Positions 1 through 7,012 of a DNA stretch of 42,979 nt are shown piece by piece. A model generated the notes under the pieces. The model was not told where the DNA came from. It saw nothing but the letters and a program-made list of their open reading frames with translations, and ran no database searches. The first letter of the stretch is position 1. Each line of letters begins with the position of its first letter. The stretch covers positions 1 to 42,979 of the forward strand of contig CAJUKH010000003.1 in the NCBI GenBank assembly GCA_910587345.1, given 5' to 3'. Origin of the DNA: an uncultured Oscillospiraceae bacterium. GTDB lineage: Bacteria; Bacillota; Clostridia; Oscillospirales; Oscillospiraceae. The translations under genes and the position numbers were made by a program.

Positions 1-866
1 CGTTCCCCAGATACAACGAGGACTTTTACGTTTTGCCTGGTTTTATCCAGGTTAGATGTTACGCTGTCCTGGACGGCCGCTTTCAGGTTCCCGCTACACC
101 AACGCCCCTGATGCGTTCCTCCTTTTGCCGGGAATTTTCCTCTTTTCCCTCCGATCTCTTCCAGTTTTCCCAGGCTGCTTAGATTGCTCATAACAGTGTC
201 GGCAACCATTATTTTCAGATAAGCGCTACACCACCTGCGGCTCAAATCCCCTGTTTTTGCCGGGAACTTCATGCGATAACCATACTGCTTTAAAAGTTCC
301 TCCATTTCGTCCGCACTCTGCTCTTTCAGCTTTTTGCACTTTAGGTAATTTGCGGATAATTTACACTGCATGACTTCCCCTGTGTCCGGTTCCATCCATT
401 CCACCGGTTCACTGGCTCCGACTCTGTAGAGCTCTCCGAAGAAACCATTTACCCGCCAGGATAACCGCAGCGGTACATTTTCTACCGCCGCAAAGGATTT
501 TACATAATTATGGGTACAGCGCCAGTCCATGCGGCGGCACGGGTGCCCTCCGTCAATGTCATGGTGCCAGAACTCTATTTTATCTTTCGGCACTCCCAGC
601 TCCAGCAACTTATAATAGCAAGCGATACTGTCTTTCCCGCCAGACAGCAATACGGCTACAAGGTCATATTCTTCCAGCGGGAAAAGTTCAGGTAAAAATA
701 TCCTCTTCATGTGATCCGTATCTGTTCTGCCTGGAATCCTGGGCTTTATCATATGCCCGGTTCCGTATACAGGTTTGTCCGGAACTCCATAAACTACAGG
801 AGTATCTTTGGTACAGTCTGCATCCTTTATGAATCCGGAATCAAACAAGCTCAACTGTCCTTTCAT
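1..866 (-). CDS. PP-loop protein, PAPS reductase/DndC-like family (3' end beyond window)
   Basis: An open frame starts at ATG 866 and runs off the left edge (288 complete codons, no stop). Residues 75-80 read SGGKDS, the PP-loop ATP-pyrophosphatase motif of PAPS reductases, DndC and tRNA thiolases; such enzymes adenylate a substrate, often for sulfur transfer. Residues 4-8 read QLSLF, a textbook bacterial sliding-clamp binding motif, at the extreme N-terminus. Two similar blocks carrying W-C-S-x-x-L-K, at residues 212 and 256, lie 44 residues apart and are preceded by the same FPAK tetrapeptide, so the C-terminal part contains an internal duplication. It is the last visible gene of the small-gene operon. 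The PP-loop family is clear; the exact reaction is not. Clamp binding suggests a DNA substrate, which is inference. Confidence 0.85.
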   Translation of the reverse strand, partial: MKGQLSLFDSGFIKDADCTKDTPVVYGVPDKPVYGTGHMIKPRIPGRTDTDHMKRIFLPELFPLEEYDLVAVLLSGGKDSIACYYKLLELGVPKDKIEFWHHDIDGGHPCRRMDWRCTHNYVKSFAAVENVPLRLSWRVNGFFGELYRVGASEPVEWMEPDTGEVMQCKLSANYLKCKKLKEQSADEMEELLKQYGYRMKFPAKTGDLSRRWCSAYLKIMVADTVMSNLSSLGKLEEIGGKRGKFPAKGGTHQGRWCSGNLKAAVQDSVTSNLDKTRQNVKVLVVSGE

Positions 867-873
867 CTTTCAC

Positions 874-1191
874 CTACATTTCCTTACAGGTATCATTCCC
901 GTAATTGTAATCACATTCGCCCTGGCATGAATCGCAGAGCATCATCACTTCCCCGCAATGCGGGCAACACGCCCGGCATCCGTCCTCTTTTACATTCCAA
1001 AGCATGGTGATCTGGGTATCGCAGTTTGAGCACCACTCCACCACATAACCGTCCTCCAGAAGAGCTACACGCCTCCGGAGCGCTGCCACTTCTTTCTTGT
1101 AAGCCGCCTTGACACCCCGGAGCCGGTCGGCGGCACGTTTCGCTTTCTGATATTTCCTCCGGTATCTCTGATAAAACAGCTTATACAGCAC
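874..1191 (-). CDS. Small coiled-coil protein with Cys-rich zinc-finger tail
   Basis: 105 residues from a GTG start at 1191, preceded by AAGGGGG with about 9 nt spacing. The first half (about 10-45) is strongly basic and helical, with many Arg/Lys and heptad-like leucines. The second half has CxxC pairs (CSNC, CRACCPHC, CDSC) typical of a zinc ribbon. It overlaps the upstream membrane protein gene by 11 nt and ends 7 nt before the PP-loop gene, so the three are likely co-translated. No family is recognised; a nucleic-acid binding role is only a guess from charge and zinc motifs. Confidence 0.7.
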   Translation of the reverse strand: MLYKLFYQRYRRKYQKAKRAADRLRGVKAAYKKEVAALRRRVALLEDGYVVEWCSNCDTQITMLWNVKEDGCRACCPHCGEVMMLCDSCQGECDYNYGNDTCKEM

Positions 1192-1372
1192 CGTTATTTC
1201 CCCCTTTATCCTCTTTTTTCTTTCCAGGCATATTTATCAAAGAAAAACTCACATTGCGTCCAAGTGCTGCAGAAATGACCATTGCCACCGATTCCCCGGA
1301 AACATAAATCAAAACTACGGTTCCGCAGAAAATCCAAAAATCACTCAATACAAATTTCAAAAGTTCTAACAT
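1181..1372 (-). CDS. Small membrane protein
   Basis: 63 residues, ATG start with AGGAGG 6 nt upstream. Residues 5-37 are hydrophobic and would form one or two membrane segments, followed by a basic, lysine-rich tail (GKKKEDKGG). The family is unknown. It overlaps the downstream Cys-rich gene and is probably expressed with it. It sits far from the lysis genes, so there is no specific reason to call it a holin. Confidence 0.65.
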   Translation of the reverse strand: MLELLKFVLSDFWIFCGTVVLIYVSGESVAMVISAALGRNVSFSLINMPGKKKEDKGGNNGAV

Positions 1373-1382
1373 TCCTTGCCTC

Positions 1383-1916
1383 CTAACATTCTTCCGGGAG
1401 AAACACCCGCAGGTGTGCGCCCTCTGCTTTGATGTATACCTTTATTTCATCCTGGTACATATAGGCGCCGATAGCCGCCTGCGGATTCTTGTTATTATGG
1501 GCGGCGTCCTCCGGCTCAACCACTCCCCAGTCTTTTGTCATGAACCGCAGAACGGCCATGGCCAGAAATTCTTTGAATCCCTCACGCACCCTTATTTCCT
1601 CCAGGATGCCCTCTGTCTTTTCAATGTTCCAATCCATACCTTTCATCCTTTCCGTGTCTGCATCCAGGATTTCTTTCACCTTATCGCTGTAATGATACAT
1701 ATCATCAAACGGATGCCACAACAGGCCCTTGATGAAATCCGCATCCGGCTTTACGCTGGCCCAGCCGCCTATCTTCTCACTGTAGTACGGCTGGCCCTCT
1801 TTGATAATCTCTATCCTGTCTCCGAACTGTATCACCTTTTCACCGTTCACATATACGGCCGCTTCTCCCTGGGTGACACTCCCCCTGATCCTCTTTACTT
1901 CAATTTCCAGTTTCAT
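1383..1916 (-). CDS. Hypothetical phage protein, 177 aa
   Basis: The start is placed at ATG 1916 (MKLEIEVKR...). The frame is open for 29 more codons upstream, but that stretch overlaps the previous gene and is low-complexity basic sequence. The protein is mixed charged, with an early beta-rich part (VYVNGEKVIQFGDRIEI) and a later helical part. No catalytic motif or known domain is recognised. It overlaps the upstream gene by 17 nt and belongs to the operon of small accessory genes. Confidence 0.65.
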   Translation of the reverse strand: MKLEIEVKRIRGSVTQGEAAVYVNGEKVIQFGDRIEIIKEGQPYYSEKIGGWASVKPDADFIKGLLWHPFDDMYHYSDKVKEILDADTERMKGMDWNIEKTEGILEEIRVREGFKEFLAMAVLRFMTKDWGVVEPEDAAHNNKNPQAAIGAYMYQDEIKVYIKAEGAHLRVFLPEEC

Positions 1917-2187
1917 CCTCTGCCTCCTGTAATCTGACCGTCCAGTTGTTTTCCTCTTCGGTGACAAAGCACCCGTGGCGCTTCGCCCACTCTGCCACAT
2001 CATTTGATGATGTATGGCCTATACCGTCATACCGCAGCATATCCAGGAAAAGACCAAAATCGGAACTGTGGTAATCGTCATAGGAAAGCCCCACACGTTC
2101 CAGGTCGCTATCACACGATATTTCCCGATATTCCTTAATCATGGAATTGTAGACTTTTGCCGTCTGTTCTGTATGCTTGAATCTCAT
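1900..2187 (-). CDS. Hypothetical small acidic protein, 95 aa
   Basis: 95 residues, ATG at 2187 overlapping the stop of the upstream gene by 4 nt, a usual sign of translational coupling. Rich in Asp/Glu and aromatic residues, no Cys clusters, no membrane segment. No family recognised. Position in a tight run of small genes suggests an accessory or host-takeover function, which the sequence alone cannot show. Confidence 0.6.
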   Translation of the reverse strand: MRFKHTEQTAKVYNSMIKEYREISCDSDLERVGLSYDDYHSSDFGLFLDMLRYDGIGHTSSNDVAEWAKRHGCFVTEEENNWTVRLQEAEDETGN

Positions 2188-2789
2188 GCGTTCTTAGCCT
2201 CCTCTACAAATTTTTCTGCCTCCTCCTGGCTCTCAAACCAGTCATTGTAAACATCCCTCCGGCTCGTGCTGGTGAACGAGTTCTCCGGTTTCTGGGCCGC
2301 TTCAATTACATTTGTTATGTTTGCCACCACACGTCCTTTATTGTTGACAGAGGTTGTCACGCACCAGTATTTTTTAGTGAAATCCTCTTTTATCCGGTAG
2401 TCCATATCTAAGTCCATAGGGCCGTCCGATTCTCCGTCCATGGCGTTACTGGATGCGGCGTGTAACCTGTCGTGTCGCTCTTCCGGCATTTCCCCAGGCT
2501 CCGGATATTTCCAAATCCTACCGTCCTTGTCCTTGTATGTACGGCATCCAAAATCATCCAGCCCGACAAATACGACCTCCTTAATTTTGGACGGGATAAC
2601 TGAAAGCTCATAATCTGCCACATCATCCGGATGCAGAGGATATTTGTACTCAATATATCCCCAGGCATCACGTCCTATCTCTTCGCAATAGGTTCTGGCG
2701 TCAAAGTTGAACACCTGCAGAACCTCATTAAACGGTGACTTCGGATAACTCCCAGGCGTGATCGGCCGCTGTGTGCTGTAATACTTCAT
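2184..2789 (-). CDS. Hypothetical protein, 201 aa
   Basis: 201 residues from ATG 2789, with an upstream GGAGGG. The N-terminal half has several Tyr/Trp and short beta-like stretches (EVVFVGLDDFGCRTYKDKDGRIW). The C-terminal half ends in an amphipathic helix rich in Glu and Ala (ESQEEAEKFVEEAKNA). No enzyme motif is visible and no family is recognised. It is the largest gene of unknown function in the left-hand operon and is coupled to the downstream 95-aa gene by a 4-nt overlap. Confidence 0.65.
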   Translation of the reverse strand: MKYYSTQRPITPGSYPKSPFNEVLQVFNFDARTYCEEIGRDAWGYIEYKYPLHPDDVADYELSVIPSKIKEVVFVGLDDFGCRTYKDKDGRIWKYPEPGEMPEERHDRLHAASSNAMDGESDGPMDLDMDYRIKEDFTKKYWCVTTSVNNKGRVVANITNVIEAAQKPENSFTSTSRRDVYNDWFESQEEAEKFVEEAKNA

Positions 2790-2806
2790 AGATTTTCCCT
2801 CCTGTT

Positions 2807-2965
2807 TTAGTCCAATACTTCCACTATGCTTATTCCCATTTCCTCTTCCACTATCCGGATTGCCTCTGTTATGGCATCATCCCAGCCTTTGGAATATTCG
2901 TCCGTTGCCCCGCATCCTCCTGTCTGGTGCAGGCGCAGCAATATGTTCTTTCCCTTTTCTGACAC
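2807..2965 (-). CDS. Small hypothetical protein, 52 aa
   Basis: 52 residues from GTG 2965, preceded by AAAGGAGAATAAA, a good ribosome binding site. Sequence begins with SEKGKNILLRLHQTGGCG, then an amphipathic helical C-terminal half (AITEAIRIVEEEMG). It lies between the 201-aa gene (17 nt gap) and the inverted-repeat region at 2991-3250. No family recognised. Spacing, ribosome binding site and strand support a real gene. Confidence 0.6.
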   Translation of the reverse strand: MSEKGKNILLRLHQTGGCGATDEYSKGWDDAITEAIRIVEEEMGISIVEVLD

Positions 2966-2990
2966 TTTATTCTCCTTTCGGCTTATTTTT

Positions 2991-3250
2991 AGGCAGACAG
3001 CCCTTTTATAAAAATTGTCTATTTGGGTATGAATTTATTGAGCGGCTTTCATACTTTCCGCCTGTTCTCTCGAATGTCAGGGGGAACCTCCCTTATCAGG
3101 TTTCGCACTAAAGCCTGAAAACTTGCTGACCAGTATGAGCATTTTCAGGCGTTGTCTGCTCGAACCGCCGCCCCGTTTTCTCATTAAAAACCGGACTGAA
3201 AACTTGTTGACCAAAACCAAATAGACAATGCTTATAAAAGAGCTGCCTCC
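2991..3250. repeat. Long imperfect inverted repeat enclosing about 190 bp
   Basis: The 13-bp block at 3014-3026 (attgtctatttgg) is repeated exactly in inverted orientation at 3217-3229. Similarity extends outward on both sides (cttttataa, then aggcag), giving arms of about 30-36 bp with a few mismatches or indels. Inside, a 9-bp inverted pair GCCTGAAAA/TTTTCAGGC starts near 3113, and the motif CTGAAAACTTG[C/T]TGACCA occurs twice as a direct repeat. No gene is seen in this 339-bp gap (2966-3304). It could be a MITE-like element or a long RNA stem processed in the operon transcript. No target-site duplication is evident. Confidence 0.7.
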
Positions 3251-3304
3251 ACTCTGCGACTTCCCCAGGGGTTGTGACCTGATTCCCGCATTAGAGGCAC
3301 CGGC

Positions 3305-3505
3305 TCACGCCGGTACATACCCCAGGATTTTTACGGCGGCCGGGATACAGAAAAAGAAAACTCCACCGTATTTCAGTGTGTATGTTGCGCTGTAGGCTCT
3401 GCCATTATCTCCGATTGCCCAATACTTGCCAGGCTCCGTGACCTCTGCCTCCGGCAGCATATCCTCTATGTCCGATTTCTCGTAGAATTTTTCGTTTTTC
3501 AGCAT
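3305..3505 (-). CDS. Hypothetical small protein, 66 aa
   Basis: 66 residues, ATG at 3505 with an upstream AGGAGGATAAT. The C-terminal half is hydrophobic and glycine/aromatic rich (YGGVFFFCIPAAVKILGYV) and could be one membrane segment or a beta hairpin core. The stop codon lies in a perfect small hairpin (ACCGGC/GCCGGT around 3299-3314). No family recognised. Confidence 0.55.
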   Translation of the reverse strand: MLKNEKFYEKSDIEDMLPEAEVTEPGKYWAIGDNGRAYSATYTLKYGGVFFFCIPAAVKILGYVPA

Positions 3506-3514
3506 ATTATCCTC

Positions 3515-3763
3515 CTACAGTGTTTCGTATTTGCCGGTTTCCTTGTTTTTGTACTGTATTTCAGTACATCCATAGTCATTCCTATATTGAATCAAAGGGG
3601 CGAACGAAATTGCATTGGATTTTCCATATGCGTAAACTTCCCCGTCATCATCTAAAAGTCTGAAGCTATGTTCAAATCCCGATACATCCCTGTGCGTATA
3701 TTCGTCTTTCCCAGAATCAGTAATTGCCTTGCACCATTTTGTAATATTCCATTTTATTTCCAT
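3515..3763 (-). CDS. Hypothetical small protein, 82 aa
   Basis: 82 residues, ATG at 3763 (MEIKWNITKWCK...). Strongly polar, with charged and aromatic residues and no obvious motif. The end is a lysine/glutamate rich tail (NKETGKYETL). It is 9 nt upstream of the 66-aa gene. The function is unknown; it is one of the small operon genes driven from the promoter near 4860. Confidence 0.55.
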   Translation of the reverse strand: MEIKWNITKWCKAITDSGKDEYTHRDVSGFEHSFRLLDDDGEVYAYGKSNAISFAPLIQYRNDYGCTEIQYKNKETGKYETL

Positions 3764-3808
3764 GCCTGCCTCTTTCTCCGGAGGAAACCGCCTCCGGCCG
3801 GTGTGCTT

Positions 3809-4339
3809 TTAATCAAAGTTACTTTCCATGGATATGCTGTATTGTTCCTGGAGCTTTTTGAAAGCCCGCTCCGTGGCTTTATACCGGTTCCACCCCGCCA
3901 TGAACTGGCCGCTCGCCGTCAGGTTCTTTGCCTCATGTTTTTCCATGAATGTGATTCCCCTGCCTTTCAGATCGAGCGGGGTATCCAGGTAATAATGTGT
4001 ACCATAGTGTCCGATTCTCGCCCTTATCTGGCACTCCGGCTGGCCCTCTCCCATTTCAGGGCACCAGATATACAGTCCGGGGCCAGTAACTTCCTGTACC
4101 ATTACCATTTTCTTTTCCGGCTTTGCCAGGTCACGGCCTTTCTGCCTGATCTGTGCGGATAGCTTTTCCGCTTCTCCCGGATACAGCTCCCCCTCTTCGT
4201 GGCTGACAACCAACGCCTCTATGTAAAACTCCAATGTAGCTTCGCTCTCGGCAGCGTCAATCAGCCTTGTCAAATTATGATAGGCATTGCTCATTCTCTG
4301 TGCCTGTCTCGGAAATTCTATAATCTGTGCCATGCTCAT
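3809..4339 (-). CDS. Hypothetical protein, 176 aa
   Basis: 176 residues. ATG 4339 is chosen because AGGAGG lies about 11 nt upstream; a second ATG two codons later is possible. It starts MSMAQIIEFPRQAQR. Residues about 10-70 are helical and charged. A beta-rich central part (VTGPGLYIWCPEMGEGQPECQIRAR, described here only in part) follows, and the end is helical (ATERAFKKLQEQY). No enzyme motif is recognised. It is third in the left operon. Confidence 0.6.
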   Translation of the reverse strand: MSMAQIIEFPRQAQRMSNAYHNLTRLIDAAESEATLEFYIEALVVSHEEGELYPGEAEKLSAQIRQKGRDLAKPEKKMVMVQEVTGPGLYIWCPEMGEGQPECQIRARIGHYGTHYYLDTPLDLKGRGITFMEKHEAKNLTASGQFMAGWNRYKATERAFKKLQEQYSISMESNFD

Positions 4340-4354
4340 ACTGTCTTATCCCTC

Positions 4355-4597
4355 CTATTCGTTCACAAGTTTGAATCCGACCAGGTGATTGACCGTCTTA
4401 GCGTCCATTGCGAAGAATCGCCCCCGCTTGGTCATTCCCGCCTGTTTATAGATTCCCTTTCCGTAGACGGTTCTTTGTGCCGTACTGTAGAAAAGCTGGT
4501 AGATACATCCGTATGTGACTATGTACTTTTCCTCCGAGTAATACCGTTCTGCCTCTTCCCGTGTCAGCTCTACGTTGCCGATTTTCACTATTTCCAT
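4355..4597 (-). CDS. Hypothetical small protein, 80 aa
   Basis: The start is at ATG 4597 (MEIVKIGNVELTREEAERYY...), preceded by GGAGACGG at good spacing; the frame is open for 8 further codons that overlap the upstream gene. Several tyrosines and a basic middle, no Cys clusters, no membrane segment. No family recognised. It overlaps nothing and is separated by 10 nt from the upstream 66-aa gene. Confidence 0.55.
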   Translation of the reverse strand: MEIVKIGNVELTREEAERYYSEEKYIVTYGCIYQLFYSTAQRTVYGKGIYKQAGMTKRGRFFAMDAKTVNHLVGFKLVNE

Positions 4598-4607
4598 GAT
4601 CCGTCTC

Positions 4608-4808
4608 CTATACAAGAACAAATTTTCTCAGCTCGCTATCTGCTGGATAATCAGAATCCAGCCACTTATCAAAGCCCTCCGGATTTCTCTTCATGATTTC
4701 ATCCATGAGCCAACCTCTGACAGTTGGTATATTTTCATCACTCATAGTTCCCGTCAGCTCGAACAACTCACAGAGCTTTTCGGTGGTCATTTTTTCAAGA
4801 TTTACCAT
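4608..4808 (-). CDS. First gene of the left operon, 66-aa hypothetical protein
   Basis: The start is at ATG 4808, because AGGAGG lies 6 nt upstream; the in-frame ATG two codons earlier abuts the ribosome binding site. Sequence MVNLEKMTTEKLCELFELTG..., acidic and helical, ending LRKFVLV. It lies directly behind the promoter at 4854-4882 and the repeated operator candidates, so it is probably the first protein made from this operon. No family recognised. Confidence 0.6.
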   Translation of the reverse strand: MVNLEKMTTEKLCELFELTGTMSDENIPTVRGWLMDEIMKRNPEGFDKWLDSDYPADSELRKFVLV

Positions 4809-4833
4809 GTGCATCCTCCTGTGTTGAGTTTAG

Positions 4834-4877
4834 TATTCTGCGTTTCTATATATATCATAACACATTATTCTGCGTTT
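4834..4877. promoter_or_regulatory. Two 12-bp direct repeats around the -10 box (operator candidates)
   Basis: The 12-bp word tattctgcgttt occurs at 4834-4845 and again at 4866-4877, start to start 32 bp, or about three helical turns. One copy fills most of the spacer between -35 and -10; the other lies at the expected start of transcription. A looser inverted relative (tgcgtta) lies near 4908-4914. Placement is that of a repressor operator. The XRE protein encoded at 38686-39084 is a possible binder, but that is only inference. Confidence 0.65.
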
Positions 4878-4882
4878 TGCAA
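4854..4882 (-). promoter_or_regulatory. Sigma-A type promoter of the small-gene operon
   Basis: On the minus strand a -35 TTGCAA (4882-4877) is followed, after exactly 17 bp, by a -10 TATGAT (4859-4854). It lies about 50 nt upstream of the ATG at 4808. Box matches and spacing are close to the vegetative promoter consensus. Confidence 0.75.
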
Positions 4883-4884
4883 GT

Positions 4885-5165
4885 ATTATATTTGCAATTT
4901 GAATAAAAAATAACGCACAGTATAACGTTACCGCTATCGTTATTTGTGCGAGGGTATATATATAGATAAATACTATTTTGTTTTGTTTATTGTAACGCTT
5001 TTTATAACGTTATCTGTAATGTTATTTATAACATTTTTAGCGATTACTTATAAATAGGAAGAAAAATTTTTTTGACGAATATGTGTTTGGAGCAGTTCGG
5101 GATTTCTGATAAAAGAAAAAATAGAATAGATATGTTATCAGTAACATTATAGATAACGTTACCTA
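4885..5165. promoter_or_regulatory. AT-rich region with a cluster of TAACGTTA-type palindromes
   Basis: The 438-bp gap 4809-5246 contains no convincing gene. It holds taacgttac at 4923-4931, ataacgttat at 5004-5013, an 18-bp palindrome with perfect 8-bp arms at 5018-5035 (aatgttat/ataacatt), a tgttatcagtaacatt cluster at 5133-5148 and ataacgttac at 5153-5162. These are related boxes around a TAACGTTA core and look like a binding array for one protein. Very similar boxes lie inside the replisome organiser gene at 40351-40382. Confidence 0.6.
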
Positions 5166-5191
5166 ACTAGTTATACATCATCTGCCAGCCA

Positions 5192-5227
5192 AAATGCTAT
5201 AGCAAATGTCATAACAAATGCTATAGC
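5192..5227. repeat. Three tandem 12-bp units
   Basis: Units at 5192-5203 (aaatgctatagc), 5204-5215 (aaatgtcataac) and 5216-5227 (aaatgctatagc) run head to tail with no gap. Outer units are identical and contain the palindrome GCTATAGC; the middle one is a diverged copy. The array lies 20 bp downstream of the small membrane protein gene. It could be an iteron-like binding site or a DNA structure element. Confidence 0.7.
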
Positions 5228-5246
5228 ACCCGTCCGGCCTCCGCAC

Positions 5247-5360
5247 TCAATCCAGCGCAGAGTTAATGGCCGCTGCTATGAGGACGGCTCCCGCCATAGA
5301 TACCAGGATAAGGAAACCGCCAACTGCCGCAACGACCGAACATATTTTGAGGAAAACCAT
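5247..5360 (-). CDS. 37-aa single-membrane-span protein behind the endolysin
   Basis: The frame runs from ATG 5360 to TGA 5247, with AGGAGG 9 nt upstream of the ATG. Almost the whole protein (residues 3-33) is hydrophobic: Val, Ala, Leu, Gly and Ile, with only one Lys near the start and one Asp at the end. It is the last gene of the lysis cassette, following the endolysin by 23 nt. A role in lysis (second small holin or antiholin-like peptide) is plausible from position and topology but unproven. Confidence 0.6.
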   Translation of the reverse strand: MVFLKICSVVAAVGGFLILVSMAGAVLIAAAINSALD

Positions 5361-5383
5361 AAACCTTTCCCTCCTTTCTGGCG

Positions 5384-6937
5384 TCAGATTTCCACATCCC
5401 CAGCATCCGTCCAACCGTAGACCGTGGAGCCGCCACCGGAGACTGCCACCAGATGATACGGATGTGTGCTCCCAGGATTGACCGCCGTGACCTTTGCCCT
5501 GCCAGGCTTGCAGGCTTTCCCGGTGGCCTTTGCATAGGAGCTTGTGTAATGCTTACTGCCCGTGAACTGTACCACATCCCCTTTTCTGACTTCTGCAGGT
5601 GCCGCCGATCCGGACGCCTCCCGGATGTAATCGGAATGGGAAAAGCCGTAAATTCTGCCGTCTATCCGGATGTAATACCAGGTGGAGCCGTCCGCCGCCT
5701 TGATACTGTCGCAGACTTCCACCATGTTTCCCTCTGCCAGTTTGGGCCAGCTCTTGATATTGGGATATTCTTCACCGGCCCACGCCCGGACGTTCAGTAT
5801 ATCGCCGGTGACAACGCCCACCCACTTAGGCGTCATGCAAAGAGAGCCGTTTCCGGTGCTGTCGGTAACGTTTTCCGGCTTTCCGGTAACGCTTTCCGGC
5901 TTTTTGATAACGGTTTTTGCCCCGTAGTCCGGAACTCCATACCCACGGATATACCGGCCATTCACTTTGATCTCACGGTATCCGACCGCATCATCCTTGT
6001 TGCCCTCGATAACCTTTATCACATCACCGGAAACAGAAATGACGATTCCGACATGCTCCGGCCAGCCTGTGCAGTCACCGGCTCCGGTATCATCCCAATC
6101 GTAGAAGATGTAGTCTCCAGGAGACGGGATGTAGGCGTCATTCTCCACCCACCAGTCCATGGCCTGGAAAGCGGCTATCATCTGCCCGCATCCGCACTCT
6201 GTAGGGATAATATCTGTATACCCTGCCGCTATCGCCACCGCCGAACCATAGGTAGCACACCAGGCATCCGTATACCTGACCTTGTATCCCCTGGCAAGCG
6301 GGGTGTGGCCATTGTAAAGGTCAATGATCGACCGGTGGGAACCGTCTGCCTCTTTTTTGCCATACCAGGACACGGCAATAGATATCACCCTCTGCCTTGC
6401 CTCCGCCTCGGTGATCTGTACCATGGAATCGGGATTCTCCACTCCGGTCAGCATGGCGCATATCTCTTCACCGTATGACGCCCGCCGCCTCTTCGCCTTT
6501 TCGCTCTGGTCTGCCGGTCTCTCGTACTGCGTCATAAAGGCGTCTGACGCCTCCCGGATAGAATCGGTTGTGGTCAGGATTGCAAACAGGGTTTTATATC
6601 CCCGCAATTCCTGATACATGAAAGCAAGCTGCATATCGAAGTCACCGATTGAATCCCCCTGGTTCCTTGCGAATTTCAGGAGATTTTCTTTCCTGGTGGA
6701 GTACGTCCACTGTGCCAGGCCGTAACCTGCGGCATCATGGACGAAATTTTTATAGGTGCCAGCGTCAACGGCCTCCGTGTAGGAATCATCTGTGTACCCC
6801 AGCTTTTTCTCGTAGCTGTTCTGGAGGTTCCGGGGATTGCCGCCGCTTTCATCCCTGATGTTTCCCAGCATACCGAAAATGCCCGCAGCGGTAAAACCTT
6901 TACCGGCGAAAAAGTCAAATATTCTCTGTTCGTTCAT
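5384..6937 (-). CDS. Modular endolysin: lysozyme-like + CHAP-like + SH3-type domains
   Basis: 517 residues. Residues 1-165 match the phage tail-lysozyme type fold, with IRDESGG near residue 30 giving a candidate catalytic Glu30 and a GYGLAQWT motif at 71-78. Residues about 180-335 look like a CHAP/NlpC-type amidase: Cys227 in DAWCATYGSA and His295 in EHVGIV are the expected catalytic pair, with PSPGDYIFYDW before the His. A short linker repeats KPESVTG/KPENVTD (346-359). Residues about 368-440 and 446-517 are SH3-like cell-wall binding modules. Two catalytic domains would cut glycan and peptide bonds of peptidoglycan. It lies downstream of the holin with a terminator between. Confidence 0.9.
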   Translation of the reverse strand: MNEQRIFDFFAGKGFTAAGIFGMLGNIRDESGGNPRNLQNSYEKKLGYTDDSYTEAVDAGTYKNFVHDAAGYGLAQWTYSTRKENLLKFARNQGDSIGDFDMQLAFMYQELRGYKTLFAILTTTDSIREASDAFMTQYERPADQSEKAKRRRASYGEEICAMLTGVENPDSMVQITEAEARQRVISIAVSWYGKKEADGSHRSIIDLYNGHTPLARGYKVRYTDAWCATYGSAVAIAAGYTDIIPTECGCGQMIAAFQAMDWWVENDAYIPSPGDYIFYDWDDTGAGDCTGWPEHVGIVISVSGDVIKVIEGNKDDAVGYREIKVNGRYIRGYGVPDYGAKTVIKKPESVTGKPENVTDSTGNGSLCMTPKWVGVVTGDILNVRAWAGEEYPNIKSWPKLAEGNMVEVCDSIKAADGSTWYYIRIDGRIYGFSHSDYIREASGSAAPAEVRKGDVVQFTGSKHYTSSYAKATGKACKPGRAKVTAVNPGSTHPYHLVAVSGGGSTVYGWTDAGDVEI

Positions 6938-6951
6938 TTCCTACTCCTTTC

Positions 6952-6988
6952 TGGAAAAAGAAAAGGCCCAGGCTGTTACCCCTGGGCT
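6952..6988 (-). terminator. Intrinsic terminator between holin and endolysin
   Basis: On the minus strand AGCCCAGG, an 8-nt loop and CCTGGGCC form a stem of about 8 bp, followed at once by TTTTCTTTTT. It sits between the holin stop (7013) and endolysin start (6937), so unmodified polymerase would stop before the endolysin. Either it attenuates endolysin level or it is overridden by antitermination. Confidence 0.8.
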
Positions 6989-7012
6989 CTTCTCTCACGA
7001 TCTGATCTGTTA

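Noticed and set aside
5192..5227. Short repeats considered as a CRISPR array
   Set aside because: 12-bp units without spacers; no cas genes.
5453..6478. 341-codon plus-strand open frame opposite the endolysin
   Set aside because: It is antisense to a gene with clear catalytic domains, has no recognisable motif and no ribosome binding site of note.
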